Below, one piece after another: positions 43,796-51,782 of a DNA stretch of 64,000 bases. Under the pieces are notes generated by a model, which ran no database searches, was not told the origin of the DNA, and worked only from the letters and a program-made list of their open reading frames with translations. The stretch lies in NCBI GenBank assembly GCA_049698695.1, contig JBAVYH010000095.1:1-64000 (forward strand), written 5' to 3'. Both the position numbers and the translations under genes were made by a program. The DNA comes from Bog-375 sp049698695. Lineage in GTDB: Bacteria; Acidobacteriota; Terriglobia; Bryobacterales; Bryobacteraceae. Each line of letters opens with the position of its first letter. The first letter of the stretch is position 1.

Positions 43796-43927
43796 CCGGA
43801 GCTTCGCGAGGTGCCGGATTCGCCGCCGCCGTTTCTGGGTAGCTGGCGGCGCGTCTACATCGCCGTGCTCGTCTACTTGGCGGGCGTGATTCTGGCAGCC
43901 TACTTCTTCTCGCGTGCCTACCGATGA
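43793..43927 (+). CDS. Small single-span membrane protein, 44 residues, coupled to a symporter
   Basis: MPELREVPDSPPPFLGSWRR, then one helix (VYIAVLVYLAGVILAAYFF) and a short basic end. Its TGA shares bases with the ATG of the SSS symporter gene (ATGA). Small membrane proteins encoded directly before SSS transporters are known elsewhere (for example the DUF485, DUF997 and DUF4212 partners of ActP, PanF and others), although this sequence has one span rather than two. Likely an accessory subunit; the extended -10 upstream serves both genes. Confidence 0.72.
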   Translation: MPELREVPDSPPPFLGSWRRVYIAVLVYLAGVILAAYFFSRAYR

Positions 43928-45630
43928 GAGCGCTGGATTGGGTGGTCCTGCTCGCCTCGCTGGTCTCCATCGTCGCTTACGGCCTGTACCGCAGCCGCGG
44001 CAGCAACACGGTGGACCGCTACCTGCTCGCCGGCAAGACCATGCCGTGGTGGGCCATGGCGCTTTCCATCATGGCCACCCAGGCCAGCGCCATCACGTTC
44101 ATCTCCACCACCGGCCAGTCCTACGTGGATGGTATGCGCTTCGTGCAGGCGTACTTTGGCCTGCCGATTGCCATGGTCGTCATCTGCGCTACCGTGGTGC
44201 CGGTGTTTTATCGCGCCCGCGTCTACACGGCGTATGAGTACCTGGAAAACCGGTTCGACGCCAAGACCCGCGCGCTGGCGAGCGTCATCTTTCTCTGCCA
44301 GCGCGGCCTCTCCGCAGGGCTCACCATCTACGCGCCGGCCATCGTACTCTCGGTAATTCTGGGATGGCCGGAGCGCGCTACCACTCTGCTGATGGGCGCA
44401 ACCGTGGTTACTTACACCGTGATCGGCGGCATCAAGGCCGTCACTTGGTCGGACGTGCAGCAGATGTGCGTCATTTTCCTCGGCCTGTGGATTGCGCTCA
44501 TCACCGTCATCGTGCTGCTGCCGCACTCGGTCTCGTTCGGCGACGCGGTGTATCTGGCCGGCGCCGCCGGCCGCCTCAATGCCGTCACCACCAATTTCGA
44601 CTGGAACGACCGTTTCAATATCTGGAGCGGCCTGATCGGCAGCACGTTCCTGTTTCTGTCCTATTTCGGCTGCGACCAGTCGCAGGTGCAGCGCTATCTC
44701 ACCGGCCGCTCCATCGCCGAAAGCCGGCTCAGCCTGCTGTTCAACGCCGTGGCCAAGATCCCGATGCAGTTCTTCATTCTCTTCATCGGCGCCATGGTGT
44801 TCGTCTTCTACGTGTTCGTCCAGCCGCCAGTGCTGTTCCAGCACGCCGAGCTCGAGCGCATCGCGCAGGTAAGCGAGTTTCACGGCGTCGAGGCCCGGTA
44901 TCATGAGGCGTTCGAACGGCGCCGGGATGCCGCCTTGGCGCTGGCCCAGGCGCATCGCGCCGGCGACGGCGCAGCGCACGCACGCAGCCTCGCCGATTAC
45001 CGCGGCGCGCAGCAGTCGCTCGATGCCGCCCGCGCCACCGCTGCGCGCCTGGTGTCGGAAAACGGCGGCGAGCAGGATTTCAGCGACACCAATTACATCT
45101 TCCTCTCGTTTGTAACGCGCTACCTGCCGGTTGGCATCGTGGGACTGGTGATTGCTGTGATCTTTGCCGCCACCATGTCCGCCAGCTCGGGCGAAATCAA
45201 CTCGCTCGCCACTGTCACCGTGGTGGATCTGTACCGCCGGCATTTTCGCCGCAGCGCCAGCGACCATCATTATGTGACGGCCTCGCGCTGGGCCACCTTG
45301 TTCTGGGGCGCGTATGCGGTCGCGTTCGCCGGCTGGGGCAGGAAGCTCGGATCGCTGATCGTGGCCGTCAACGTGGTGGGATCGCTGTTCTACGGCTCGC
45401 TGCTCGGCTGTTTCGTGGTGGCGTTCGCCTTTCGCAGGGTCGGCGGCACGGCGGTATTTCTGGGCATGCTGGCGGGCGAGGCCGCCATTTTCTGGGCATT
45501 CCTTTGGGGCAACATTTCCTATCTCTGGTACAACGTGATCGGCTGCGTGGTGGTGGTCGCGGTGGCGCTGGCTCTGACGTGGCTCGCGCCTGCGGCTTTC
45601 GCGAGGCCTAGTAGCCCGGCAGCGCGATGA
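43924..45630 (+). CDS. Sodium:solute symporter (SSS family) with an internal coiled-coil loop
   Basis: 568 residues, about 13 helices. SSS features: DRYLLAGKTMPWWAMALSIMA with the following ATQASAITFISTTGQ, GLPIAMVVICATVVPVFYRA, GGIKAVTWSDVQQM and the second sodium-site region VIFAATMSASSGEINSLATV. Residues about 302-389 form a long hydrophilic Ala/Arg/Glu-rich helical insert (ELERIAQVSEFHGVEARYHE) between two helices, unusual for the family. Substrate unclear. The C-terminal coding sequence is part of a diverged direct repeat (see 45546-45638). Confidence 0.88.
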   Translation: MRALDWVVLLASLVSIVAYGLYRSRGSNTVDRYLLAGKTMPWWAMALSIMATQASAITFISTTGQSYVDGMRFVQAYFGLPIAMVVICATVVPVFYRARVYTAYEYLENRFDAKTRALASVIFLCQRGLSAGLTIYAPAIVLSVILGWPERATTLLMGATVVTYTVIGGIKAVTWSDVQQMCVIFLGLWIALITVIVLLPHSVSFGDAVYLAGAAGRLNAVTTNFDWNDRFNIWSGLIGSTFLFLSYFGCDQSQVQRYLTGRSIAESRLSLLFNAVAKIPMQFFILFIGAMVFVFYVFVQPPVLFQHAELERIAQVSEFHGVEARYHEAFERRRDAALALAQAHRAGDGAAHARSLADYRGAQQSLDAARATAARLVSENGGEQDFSDTNYIFLSFVTRYLPVGIVGLVIAVIFAATMSASSGEINSLATVTVVDLYRRHFRRSASDHHYVTASRWATLFWGAYAVAFAGWGRKLGSLIVAVNVVGSLFYGSLLGCFVVAFAFRRVGGTAVFLGMLAGEAAIFWAFLWGNISYLWYNVIGCVVVVAVALALTWLAPAAFARPSSPAAR

Positions 45631-45638
45631 TCCCCGCT
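45546..45638 (+). repeat. Diverged direct repeat, left copy (about 90 bases)
   Basis: Covers the last 28 or so codons of the symporter. It matches 46109-46199 at roughly four bases in five, with both copies ending in TAGTAGCCCG(G/C)CAG(C/G)GCGATGAT. Confidence 0.7.
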
Positions 45639-45746
45639 AGAAACCGCACCGGCCAGACAACGCCATCCTGCGGCCGACCTCCGTTACGTAGCCGGTCACC
45701 GAATTTCCGTGGACGACAGAAGAACTCGCGACGGCTGCGGACCGAA

Positions 45747-46094
45747 CTACTCCAATGCGGCAACCAAGGCATCAAGATCGGCTTCAGCCGGCCCTTTTGG
45801 AAGCGGGAATTTTGCTGCCACCTCGAAGACCTCGTCCTGCAAGGTGCTTCCATTTCGCCATCGGTCCAATCGACCTCGTCGCAATAAAGCCTGGATAAGC
45901 GCCAGCCGAAACGATACGGCAAGCGGGTCAGCTTTCGGCCCGCACAGACCGGCCACCATGCTCAAACTGAGTGATCTTTGGGCTTGCGCTTGACTTGGCT
46001 CGGACGCCATAAAGGACCACACACGCCTCAGGTCCTCAACGCGGACCGCTGGCACAGGCCTAGCAAGGAATGCATTGAAGGCCGATTCCGACAC
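45747..46094 (-). CDS. Hypothetical protein on an island between direct repeats
   Basis: 115 residues if the GTG at 46094 is used: it follows a perfect TATAAT (46106-46101) by six bases, so a leaderless start is likely; the frame also extends to 46166. VSESAFNAFLARPVPAVRVE, then a helical middle (SQAQAQRSLSLSMVAGLCGP) and DEVFEVAAKFPLPKGP near the end. No known family; all-helical by appearance. It lies between two 90-base direct repeats whose outer parts belong to the symporter and DedA genes, suggesting insertion. Confidence 0.5.
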   Translation of the reverse strand: MSESAFNAFLARPVPAVRVEDLRRVWSFMASEPSQAQAQRSLSLSMVAGLCGPKADPLAVSFRLALIQALLRRGRLDRWRNGSTLQDEVFEVAAKFPLPKGPAEADLDALVAALE

Positions 46095-46100
46095 ACGGCT

Positions 46101-46106
46101 ATTATA
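46101..46106 (-). promoter_or_regulatory. Perfect -10 box TATAAT before the island gene
   Basis: TATAAT on the minus strand, six bases before a GTG codon at 46094 that opens the hypothetical protein. No recognisable -35. Confidence 0.45.
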
Positions 46107-46108
46107 CC

Positions 46109-46199
46109 CGTGGGTGGTGGCGGTGGCACTGGCTCTTACCCGCCTCGCGCCCGGCGCCTTCGCCAAATCCAGTAGCCCGCCAGGGCGATGATGCCTGCC
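46109..46199 (+). repeat. Diverged direct repeat, right copy
   Basis: Matches 45546-45638. Antisense to it are the last codons of dedA. In the plus orientation it still reads like the end of the symporter (VAVALALTRLAPGAFAKSS). Confidence 0.7.
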
Positions 46200-46732
46200 A
46201 GCGTCAGGTAGACCAGGTAGTGGTGGATGTTGCGCTCCACCGCCTCCCAGCGGTCGCCGAGGAAGTAGCCCAGCGACAGAAACGCCGAAACCCAGAGGCA
46301 GCCGCCGCTGTACGCGAACAGCGCGAATTGCGGCGCCTCCAGGTCACTCATGCCGGCCGCATATGCCGTGAGGTGCCTTACACCGGGAATGAAATAGCCG
46401 AAGGTGAGACTCCAATGGCCGGCCCTGCGGAACCAGGCGTGCGCCCTTTCCACGTGTTCCTCGCGGATGCGCACATACCGGCCGTAACGATGAATCAGCT
46501 TGAGTCCGAACGTGCGGCCCAGCACATAGCTGATGGTGATGCCGCAACTGCTGCCGGCGAACGCCGCGGCGAACGCCAGCGGCCAGCGGAAAGTGCCGCG
46601 GAACACCAGGTATCCCGTGAAGGTCAGCAGCGTCTCATCCGGCACCGGCAAGCCGACAATCCCCAGCATCAGCAGGCCGATGATGGCCGCGTAACCGTAC
46701 TCGGTGATCCATGCCAGGATTTGTTGTTCCAT
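46136..46732 (-). CDS. DedA-family membrane protein
   Basis: 198 residues, five to six helices. DedA/SNARE-associated hallmarks: LPVPDETLLTFTGYLV at the N-terminus, GSSCGITISYVLGRTFG, and the Arg-containing HWSLTFGYFIPGVRHLTAYAAG motif conserved in undecaprenyl-phosphate/phospholipid flippases of this family. Ends in a basic tail WRRRRARGG. Probably recycles a polyprenyl-phosphate or lipid carrier. Faces the symporter tail to tail across the repeat island; GlgC lies 32 bases upstream in the same direction. Confidence 0.9.
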   Translation of the reverse strand: MEQQILAWITEYGYAAIIGLLMLGIVGLPVPDETLLTFTGYLVFRGTFRWPLAFAAAFAGSSCGITISYVLGRTFGLKLIHRYGRYVRIREEHVERAHAWFRRAGHWSLTFGYFIPGVRHLTAYAAGMSDLEAPQFALFAYSGGCLWVSAFLSLGYFLGDRWEAVERNIHHYLVYLTLAGIIALAGYWIWRRRRARGG

Positions 46733-46764
46733 CGGGAGCGCGCGGCCTCGGGCGTGGGACCGAG

Positions 46765-48018
46765 TTAAAGCACCAGCGCGGAGATCTCCACGGGCGTCCG
46801 CTCACCCGCTACTACCACGATGCCGCTTTCGGTGACGTGATGGGACTGGCGGTCGTGTTCCAGATCGTAGCCAATTTGGGCGTCCTCCGGCACGCGGACG
46901 TTCTTGTCCAGAATGGCCCGCCGCACCCTGGCCCGCCGGCCTATATCGCAGTTGTCCAGAATCACACACTCATCCACGATCGCGCCCGAATGTACGCGCA
47001 CGCCACGCGACAGGATGGAGTTGCGCACCATCCCGCCCGACAAAATGCAACCGCCGGAAACGATGCTGTCGATGGCCTGCCCGCGGCGGTTCTCTTCGTC
47101 AAAAGTGAACTTGGCCGGCGGGTCGGGATAGCTGGCGCTGCGCAGCGGCCACCCGGGGTTGTAGAGGTTGAGCGCGGGGATCACGGTCCGCAGGTCCATA
47201 TTGGCTTCGTAGTAGGCCTCGATGGTTCCTACGTCGCGCCAATAGGGCTCGGAGTCGGCCGGTTCGCCGGGAATGCGGTTGTCCTGGAAATCGTAGGCGT
47301 AGATCTGCGCGTTGCCGGCCAGCTTGGGCAGGATGTCGCGCCCGAAATCGTGGCTGCTGGCTTCCTCCGCCGCGTCTTCGACAAGCAGGCGGAGCAGGCT
47401 GCGCGTGGAAAAGATGTAATTGCCCATGGAGGCGAGCACGCGCGTGTCGTCGCCCGGCATGGTCGGCGCCGTGGGGTTTTTCTCGTGGAACGCCAGAATG
47501 CGGCCGGCCTCATTGACTTCGATGACGCCGAACTCGGAAGCGTGCCGTTTGTCGACCGGGATGGCGGCCACGGTGACCTCGGCGCCTTTGTCCAGGTGGT
47601 AGTCGAGCATGTTGTTGAGGTTCATCCGGTAGATGTGGTCGGCGCCGAAGATGACCACCGCGTCCGGCTCCGCCTGCTCCACCAGGTTGATGTTCTGATA
47701 GATGGCGTCGGCAGTGCCCTGGTACCAGGTCTCGCCGGGAGACCTCATTTGCGCCGGCACCGGAATGATGAATTGCGATTTCAGCAGGGTGCCGAACTGC
47801 CAGCCTTCGCTCAGGTGCTGCAATAGCGACTGGCTGCGGAACTGGGTCAACACGTAGATCGAGTAGATGCCCGAATTGATGAAGTTGCTGAGCACGAAGT
47901 CGATGATGCGATACTTGCCTCCGAACGGAACGGCCGGTTTGGCCCGTTCCTTGGTCAGCGGATAGAGCCGCGTTCCTTTGCCGCCGGCCAGCACGATGCC
48001 CAACACCCGTACGCGCAT
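46765..48018 (-). CDS. glgC: Glucose-1-phosphate adenylyltransferase (ADP-glucose pyrophosphorylase)
   Basis: 417 residues from the ATG at 48018 (a TTG four codons upstream is possible). Nucleotidyltransferase core LGIVLAGGKGTRLYPLTKER with AKPAVPFGGKYRIIDFVLSN, the WYQGTADAIYQN segment, and FGADHIYRMNL with the catalytic Asp. The C-terminal left-handed beta-helix (GCILSGGMVRNSILSRGVRV) binds allosteric effectors. It makes ADP-glucose for glycogen synthesis. No other glycogen gene is in the window. Confidence 0.95.
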   Translation of the reverse strand: MRVRVLGIVLAGGKGTRLYPLTKERAKPAVPFGGKYRIIDFVLSNFINSGIYSIYVLTQFRSQSLLQHLSEGWQFGTLLKSQFIIPVPAQMRSPGETWYQGTADAIYQNINLVEQAEPDAVVIFGADHIYRMNLNNMLDYHLDKGAEVTVAAIPVDKRHASEFGVIEVNEAGRILAFHEKNPTAPTMPGDDTRVLASMGNYIFSTRSLLRLLVEDAAEEASSHDFGRDILPKLAGNAQIYAYDFQDNRIPGEPADSEPYWRDVGTIEAYYEANMDLRTVIPALNLYNPGWPLRSASYPDPPAKFTFDEENRRGQAIDSIVSGGCILSGGMVRNSILSRGVRVHSGAIVDECVILDNCDIGRRARVRRAILDKNVRVPEDAQIGYDLEHDRQSHHVTESGIVVVAGERTPVEISALVL

Positions 48019-48147
48019 AGTCTTGACCAAAGCCCTATTTTTTCAGGCAAGTGCCGGGAATTGCAAGGCAAATCTGCGAGGCTGGCCCGCCGCCTAAAGT
48101 AATCCGCCGCTCCACCGATAGATTCATTGGCGTAACGCATTGGTTCA

Positions 48148-49023
48148 ATGATTTCCATCATCGGGATTGTCCTCGTGTTTGGCGCCATCGCGGGTGGCTA
48201 TGCGATGGAACACGGCAAGTTCCTGGTCTTGATGCAGCCGGCCGAGCTGCTCATCATCCTCGGGGCTGCCATCGGCACCCTCGTGGTGGCTAATCCGCTG
48301 CCCAGGCTGGTTCGCATCGGCAATGGAATCGTAGGGGTATTCAGCGGGGGAGCTTACACCAAGGCCTTTTACCTGAGCAACCTCAAAATGCTGTTCGAGC
48401 TTTACAACCACGCCCGCAAGGCGGGAACAGCCAAGATCGAAGAGGAGGTGGATAACCCGGAGAAAAGCCCGATTTTCAGCAAATACCCGGATTTCATGAA
48501 ATCGCACCACGCGGTGGCGTTTCTCTGCGACACGCTGCGCATGGCGTGCTCTGGCGGCGTGGACCCGATGGACATCGACAACATGATGGAAGCCGATCTG
48601 GAAGTCCACCACAGGGAATCGGGCGAGCCGGTTTCCGCGCTCAGCACCATGGCGGATGCTCTGCCGGGGCTGGGAATCGTGGCGGCGGTGCTGGGCGTTG
48701 TTATCACCATGGGCTCGTTAGGAGGCCCCAAGGAAGAGATCGGCCACAAGGTAGCCTCGGCGCTGGTCGGCACGTTCCTGGGCATTCTGTTGTGTTACGG
48801 AGTCTTTGGCCCGCTGTCCTCGGCCATGCGCGGACAGATTGACGCCGAAGCCAACTACTACAGTTTCCTGCGCATTGCCGCCCTGGCTTTCGTCAAGGGG
48901 ATGAGCCCCATTTTAGCGGTGGAGTTGGCGCGCCGCTCCATCCCCTCCGAAGTGCGCCCGACGTTTAAAGAGATGGAAACCGCCTGCCGCAAGGGCAACC
49001 AGGTGGCCAGCAAGGCGGCGTGA
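48148..49023 (+). CDS. motA: Flagellar motor stator protein MotA
   Basis: 291 residues. Four helices: MISIIGIVLVFGAIAGGYAM, QPAELLIILGAAIGTLVVAN, LPGLGIVAAVLGVVITMGSL (with the TM3 proline), and VGTFLGILLCYGVFGPLSSA. A cytoplasmic loop of about 110 residues carries the charged torque-generating positions. With MotB it forms the ion channel that drives the flagellum. motB begins three bases after its stop. No other flagellar genes nearby. Confidence 0.92.
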   Translation: MISIIGIVLVFGAIAGGYAMEHGKFLVLMQPAELLIILGAAIGTLVVANPLPRLVRIGNGIVGVFSGGAYTKAFYLSNLKMLFELYNHARKAGTAKIEEEVDNPEKSPIFSKYPDFMKSHHAVAFLCDTLRMACSGGVDPMDIDNMMEADLEVHHRESGEPVSALSTMADALPGLGIVAAVLGVVITMGSLGGPKEEIGHKVASALVGTFLGILLCYGVFGPLSSAMRGQIDAEANYYSFLRIAALAFVKGMSPILAVELARRSIPSEVRPTFKEMETACRKGNQVASKAA

Positions 49024-49026
49024 GCT

Positions 49027-49887
49027 ATGCCCGAAAAAGCCCCCGACGTCAAAGCCCGGCCGATCATCGTGATCCGCCGAAAAGGCGCCGGGCACGACGG
49101 GCATCACGGCGGCGCCTGGAAAGTCGCCTATGCCGATTTCGTTACCGCCCTGATGTCGTTGTTCATCGTGCTTTGGCTCATGGGCGCCGACAAAGACGTG
49201 CAGAAGGCCATTAGCGCCTACTTCAACAACCCGAGCGGACCCGGCAAGCAGGTCGGTACGGCCTCTGCCGGATTGGGCAATTCGATCGAAGTCCCGAAGG
49301 ACGATATGAGCAAGCTCCGCGAGAAGATCCAGGAGGCGCTGAAGGCGGTACCCAACTTCCGCAACCTGAAAGACCACGTGGAAATCACCATCACTTCCGA
49401 CGGGCTGCGCATCGAGCTGCTGGAGAATGAAGCCGGCATTTTTTTTGAGTCCGGCAACGCGGTTCCCACGGAGAACGGCAAACGGCTGCTGACCACGCTG
49501 GCGCGCGAGCTGGGCAAACTGCCCAACAGCATGTTGATCGAAGGCCACACCGATTCCAAACCGTACAGTGGCGACGCCGCGTACAGCAACTGGGAGCTTT
49601 CCGCCGACCGCGCCAACTCGGCCCGCAAGATTATGCAAGCCAATGGCCTGCGGGCGGACCAGGTAGGCCAGGTTCGGGGCTTCGCCGACCGCCAGTTACG
49701 CCATCCGGAGGACCCGACGAACGCTTCGAATCGCAGAATCTCGGTGATTGTGCAATACCTGCCCTCCACGGCCGGGAGCAAAGGCGCCACCGACAAGCCA
49801 GATGCGGCGCCTGAAAGCGGAGGCGAAGGCGAAACCAGACCTGCCGGGGCCAGCGAGCCTCCAGGCAATCCGAAACCCGCAAAATAG
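49027..49887 (+). CDS. motB: Flagellar motor stator protein MotB (OmpA-like peptidoglycan-binding)
   Basis: 286 residues. N-terminal helix KVAYADFVTALMSLFIVLWLM with the proton-binding Asp in YADF. The OmpA domain about 130-245 has ESGNAVPTENGKRLLTTLAR, IEGHTDSKPYSG, WELSADRANSARKIM and NRRISVIVQ, giving attachment to peptidoglycan. A Pro/Gly/Glu-rich tail of about 35 residues follows. Adjacent to motA. Confidence 0.94.
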   Translation: MPEKAPDVKARPIIVIRRKGAGHDGHHGGAWKVAYADFVTALMSLFIVLWLMGADKDVQKAISAYFNNPSGPGKQVGTASAGLGNSIEVPKDDMSKLREKIQEALKAVPNFRNLKDHVEITITSDGLRIELLENEAGIFFESGNAVPTENGKRLLTTLARELGKLPNSMLIEGHTDSKPYSGDAAYSNWELSADRANSARKIMQANGLRADQVGQVRGFADRQLRHPEDPTNASNRRISVIVQYLPSTAGSKGATDKPDAAPESGGEGETRPAGASEPPGNPKPAK

Positions 49888-49936
49888 CCGCCGGCACGCG
49901 CGGGACCGGCCGCTGAAAGATCGCTGTGCGGGGGCG

Positions 49937-50485
49937 CTATCCCATGCAGGCGAAGATTTCGCGGTAGAACTCGGGATGAGCGCGCCAGGATTGGGCGGTG
50001 ACGAGATTGCCATCGCGCACAGCCGGCAAGGGGCTGAAAATGCCGCCGCTGTGCTCCACTTCAATGCGCACGTTGGCGTGGCAGGTGACGGTGCGGCCCT
50101 TGGTGAGCCCGATCGCTGCCAGCACCTGGATGCCGTGGCCGATGGCGCCGACGCATTTGCCCTGCGCGGCGAAATCGCGCACCAGCTCGAGCACGTCGGG
50201 ATCGTTGCGCAGATACTCCGGGGCGCGGCCGCCCGGGATCAGCAGAGCGGCAAACTCCTTGGCTGCAACCGCGGCAATGACCACGTCGGCATCGAGGCGA
50301 GGGCCGGGCCGTTCGACGTATGTCTCCCAGCCGGGCTCGGCATCGAAGAAGACCAGGTGCAGGGGTCTGCGCGATGGCGCCGCCACAACGGGCTCCCAGC
50401 GGGCTTCCAGGAAACGGTGGTAGGCATAGAGGGCTTCGTAGCCGTCTCCACCGTCGCCGGTGACGATCAGAACCTTTTTGCTCAT
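49937..50485 (-). CDS. DJ-1/PfpI-family protein lacking the nucleophilic cysteine
   Basis: 182 residues from the ATG at 50485 (GGGAGCGGAG upstream). The class I amidotransferase-like fold is clear: KKVLIVTGDGGDGYEALYAY, FAALLIPGGRAPEYLRNDPD, and the nucleophile elbow. That elbow reads VGAIGHGIQVL instead of the usual AICHGPQ: the Cys is Gly (codon GGC). Hence it cannot act as a standard cysteine protease or deglycase. The His after it is retained. Could be a binding protein or have an alternative chemistry. Confidence 0.86.
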   Translation of the reverse strand: MSKKVLIVTGDGGDGYEALYAYHRFLEARWEPVVAAPSRRPLHLVFFDAEPGWETYVERPGPRLDADVVIAAVAAKEFAALLIPGGRAPEYLRNDPDVLELVRDFAAQGKCVGAIGHGIQVLAAIGLTKGRTVTCHANVRIEVEHSGGIFSPLPAVRDGNLVTAQSWRAHPEFYREIFACMG

Positions 50486-50634
50486 GGGAGGCTCCGCTCC
50501 CGCCAGCATAGCAGCCCTGGAGCAGGGTGGCGCGCGCAGCGGCGGGAGATCGTTCTTCCGTGGTCTTTCAGGCTTCGTCGAAGCGCGACACGTCGACTGA
50601 CGACAAGAACCGATCGCCGATCCCACCTCGAATT

Positions 50635-51027
50635 TCAGGCGGCCGGGCCGGGAGCGAAGCCGCTCAGGAAAGGCAGGTCGCCTTCGACGAAATCGAGACG
50701 CCCGAGGTCGCCGCGTGGTTCCCACCGCATTTCGTGGAATATCAAATTCTGCGGCTCGCCGTGAAACCTGGTGACGCGGAAAAAAATCAGGGTAATCGGG
50801 TCCTTGCCGGGATAGGTGTACTCGTAGCGCGCGATCTCCTCACCCGCAGCCCGGCGAATCCCCAGCTCCTCTTCGAGCTCGCGCGCCAAGGCCTCGGGCG
50901 GCGATTCGCCGGGTTCCACTTTGCCGCCCGGAAACTCCCACTGCAGCGGATGCGCCTGCCGGGGCTGCCGGCGGCCAATCAACACCAGCCCGTCGCGCTC
51001 CAGAATCGCCGCTACCACTTGGGTCAT
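50635..51027 (-). CDS. Nudix hydrolase, MutT type
   Basis: 130 residues from the ATG at 51027. Nudix box GGKVEPGESPPEALARELEE then ELGI matches G-X5-E-X7-REUXEEXGU. VVAAILERDGLVLIGRRQPR and WEFPGGK are typical of MutT/(d)CTP pyrophosphatase members that clear 8-oxo-dGTP or related nucleotides. Overlong open frame upstream is ignored because MTQVVAAIL is the conserved first strand. A TATGTT box 11 bases upstream may be its promoter. Divergent from the deaminase. Confidence 0.88.
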   Translation of the reverse strand: MTQVVAAILERDGLVLIGRRQPRQAHPLQWEFPGGKVEPGESPPEALARELEEELGIRRAAGEEIARYEYTYPGKDPITLIFFRVTRFHGEPQNLIFHEMRWEPRGDLGRLDFVEGDLPFLSGFAPGPAA

Positions 51028-51146
51028 GCCAATATTGGAACATACCCGGGGGATTGGTCCGGCCGCGCCGGGCAGCACAGCGCCGCGCGGCGCGCATCGA
51101 TGGCTGCAATCCTGTAGCCTGAGAAGGGCGGTAGCTTCCCCCGGTT

Positions 51147-51611
51147 ATGAACCAGGTTTTCTTGCAGCAGACAATCGAACAAGCGACGGAGAGCGTGCGC
51201 CGCGGAGGCGGGCCGTTCGCGGCGCTGGTGGTGAAGGATGGTGCGGTGATCGCGTCCGGTACCAACCGCGTCACTGCGGCCAATGACCCCACGGCGCACG
51301 CCGAGATGGTGGCGATCCGCGAGGCGTGCCGCGCACTCGGCACCTTTCAGCTCACCGGCTGCGACGTCTATTGTTCCTGCGAACCCTGCCCAATGTGCCT
51401 CGGCGCGCTGTACTGGGCGCGGCCCGCGCGCATCTTCTTCGGCGCCACTGCCGCGGATGCAGCCGCGGCTAGCTTCGACGACTCGTTTATTTACCACCAG
51501 CTCTCCTTACCCCATGCCGGGCGCGCCATCCCGATGATTCACGTGACGGACCAATCCGCCCAGCGGCCTTTTGAAGAATGGGCAGCCCGGCCGGACAAAG
51601 TGCGCTACTAG
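51147..51611 (+). CDS. Nucleoside/guanine deaminase (CDA fold)
   Basis: 154 residues. Zinc site H51-A-E53 (TAHAEMVAIREAC) and C81/C84 (CEPCPMCLGAL), with catalytic Glu53. The C-terminal SFDDSFIYHQLSLPHAGRAI and the ending KVRY resemble Bacillus guanine deaminase GuaD, in which the swapped C-terminus closes the active site, more than TadA. It would convert guanine to xanthine; tRNA adenosine deamination is the alternative. Monocistronic. Confidence 0.85.
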   Translation: MNQVFLQQTIEQATESVRRGGGPFAALVVKDGAVIASGTNRVTAANDPTAHAEMVAIREACRALGTFQLTGCDVYCSCEPCPMCLGALYWARPARIFFGATAADAAAASFDDSFIYHQLSLPHAGRAIPMIHVTDQSAQRPFEEWAARPDKVRY

Positions 51612-51662
51612 ATGGAACGGCATCCGGCACGCGGTTTTGAATGCGGGATTCGGTCAGAATCT

Positions 51663-51722
51663 GGCCAAAAACAAGGGCTAACTTCTTTGTTTGCGTTAGA
51701 CTTTGGCCAGGTTTTGGCCAAA
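51663..51722. promoter_or_regulatory. Three phased TTTGGCCA sites upstream of the parvulin gene
   Basis: GGCC centres at 51664.5 (inverted TGGCCAAAA), 51706.5 (TTTGGCCA) and 51717.5 (TTTTGGCCAAA): spacings of 42 and 11 bases, i.e. about four turns and one turn of the helix. They lie 45-105 bases before the -10, as expected of regulator sites. Confidence 0.45.
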
Positions 51723-51763
51723 TCCCATCGAACGCTGACACAAACAAGCCGCGCCGCGAGCGT

Positions 51764-51782
51764 TGCTATGATGAAAGCTATG
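51764..51782 (+). promoter_or_regulatory. Extended -10 box directly before the parvulin gene
   Basis: TGC-TATGAT (51764-51772), seven bases, ATG at 51780. The ATG at 51768 lies inside the promoter box, so 51780 is the likely start and the transcript is leaderless. Confidence 0.6.
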
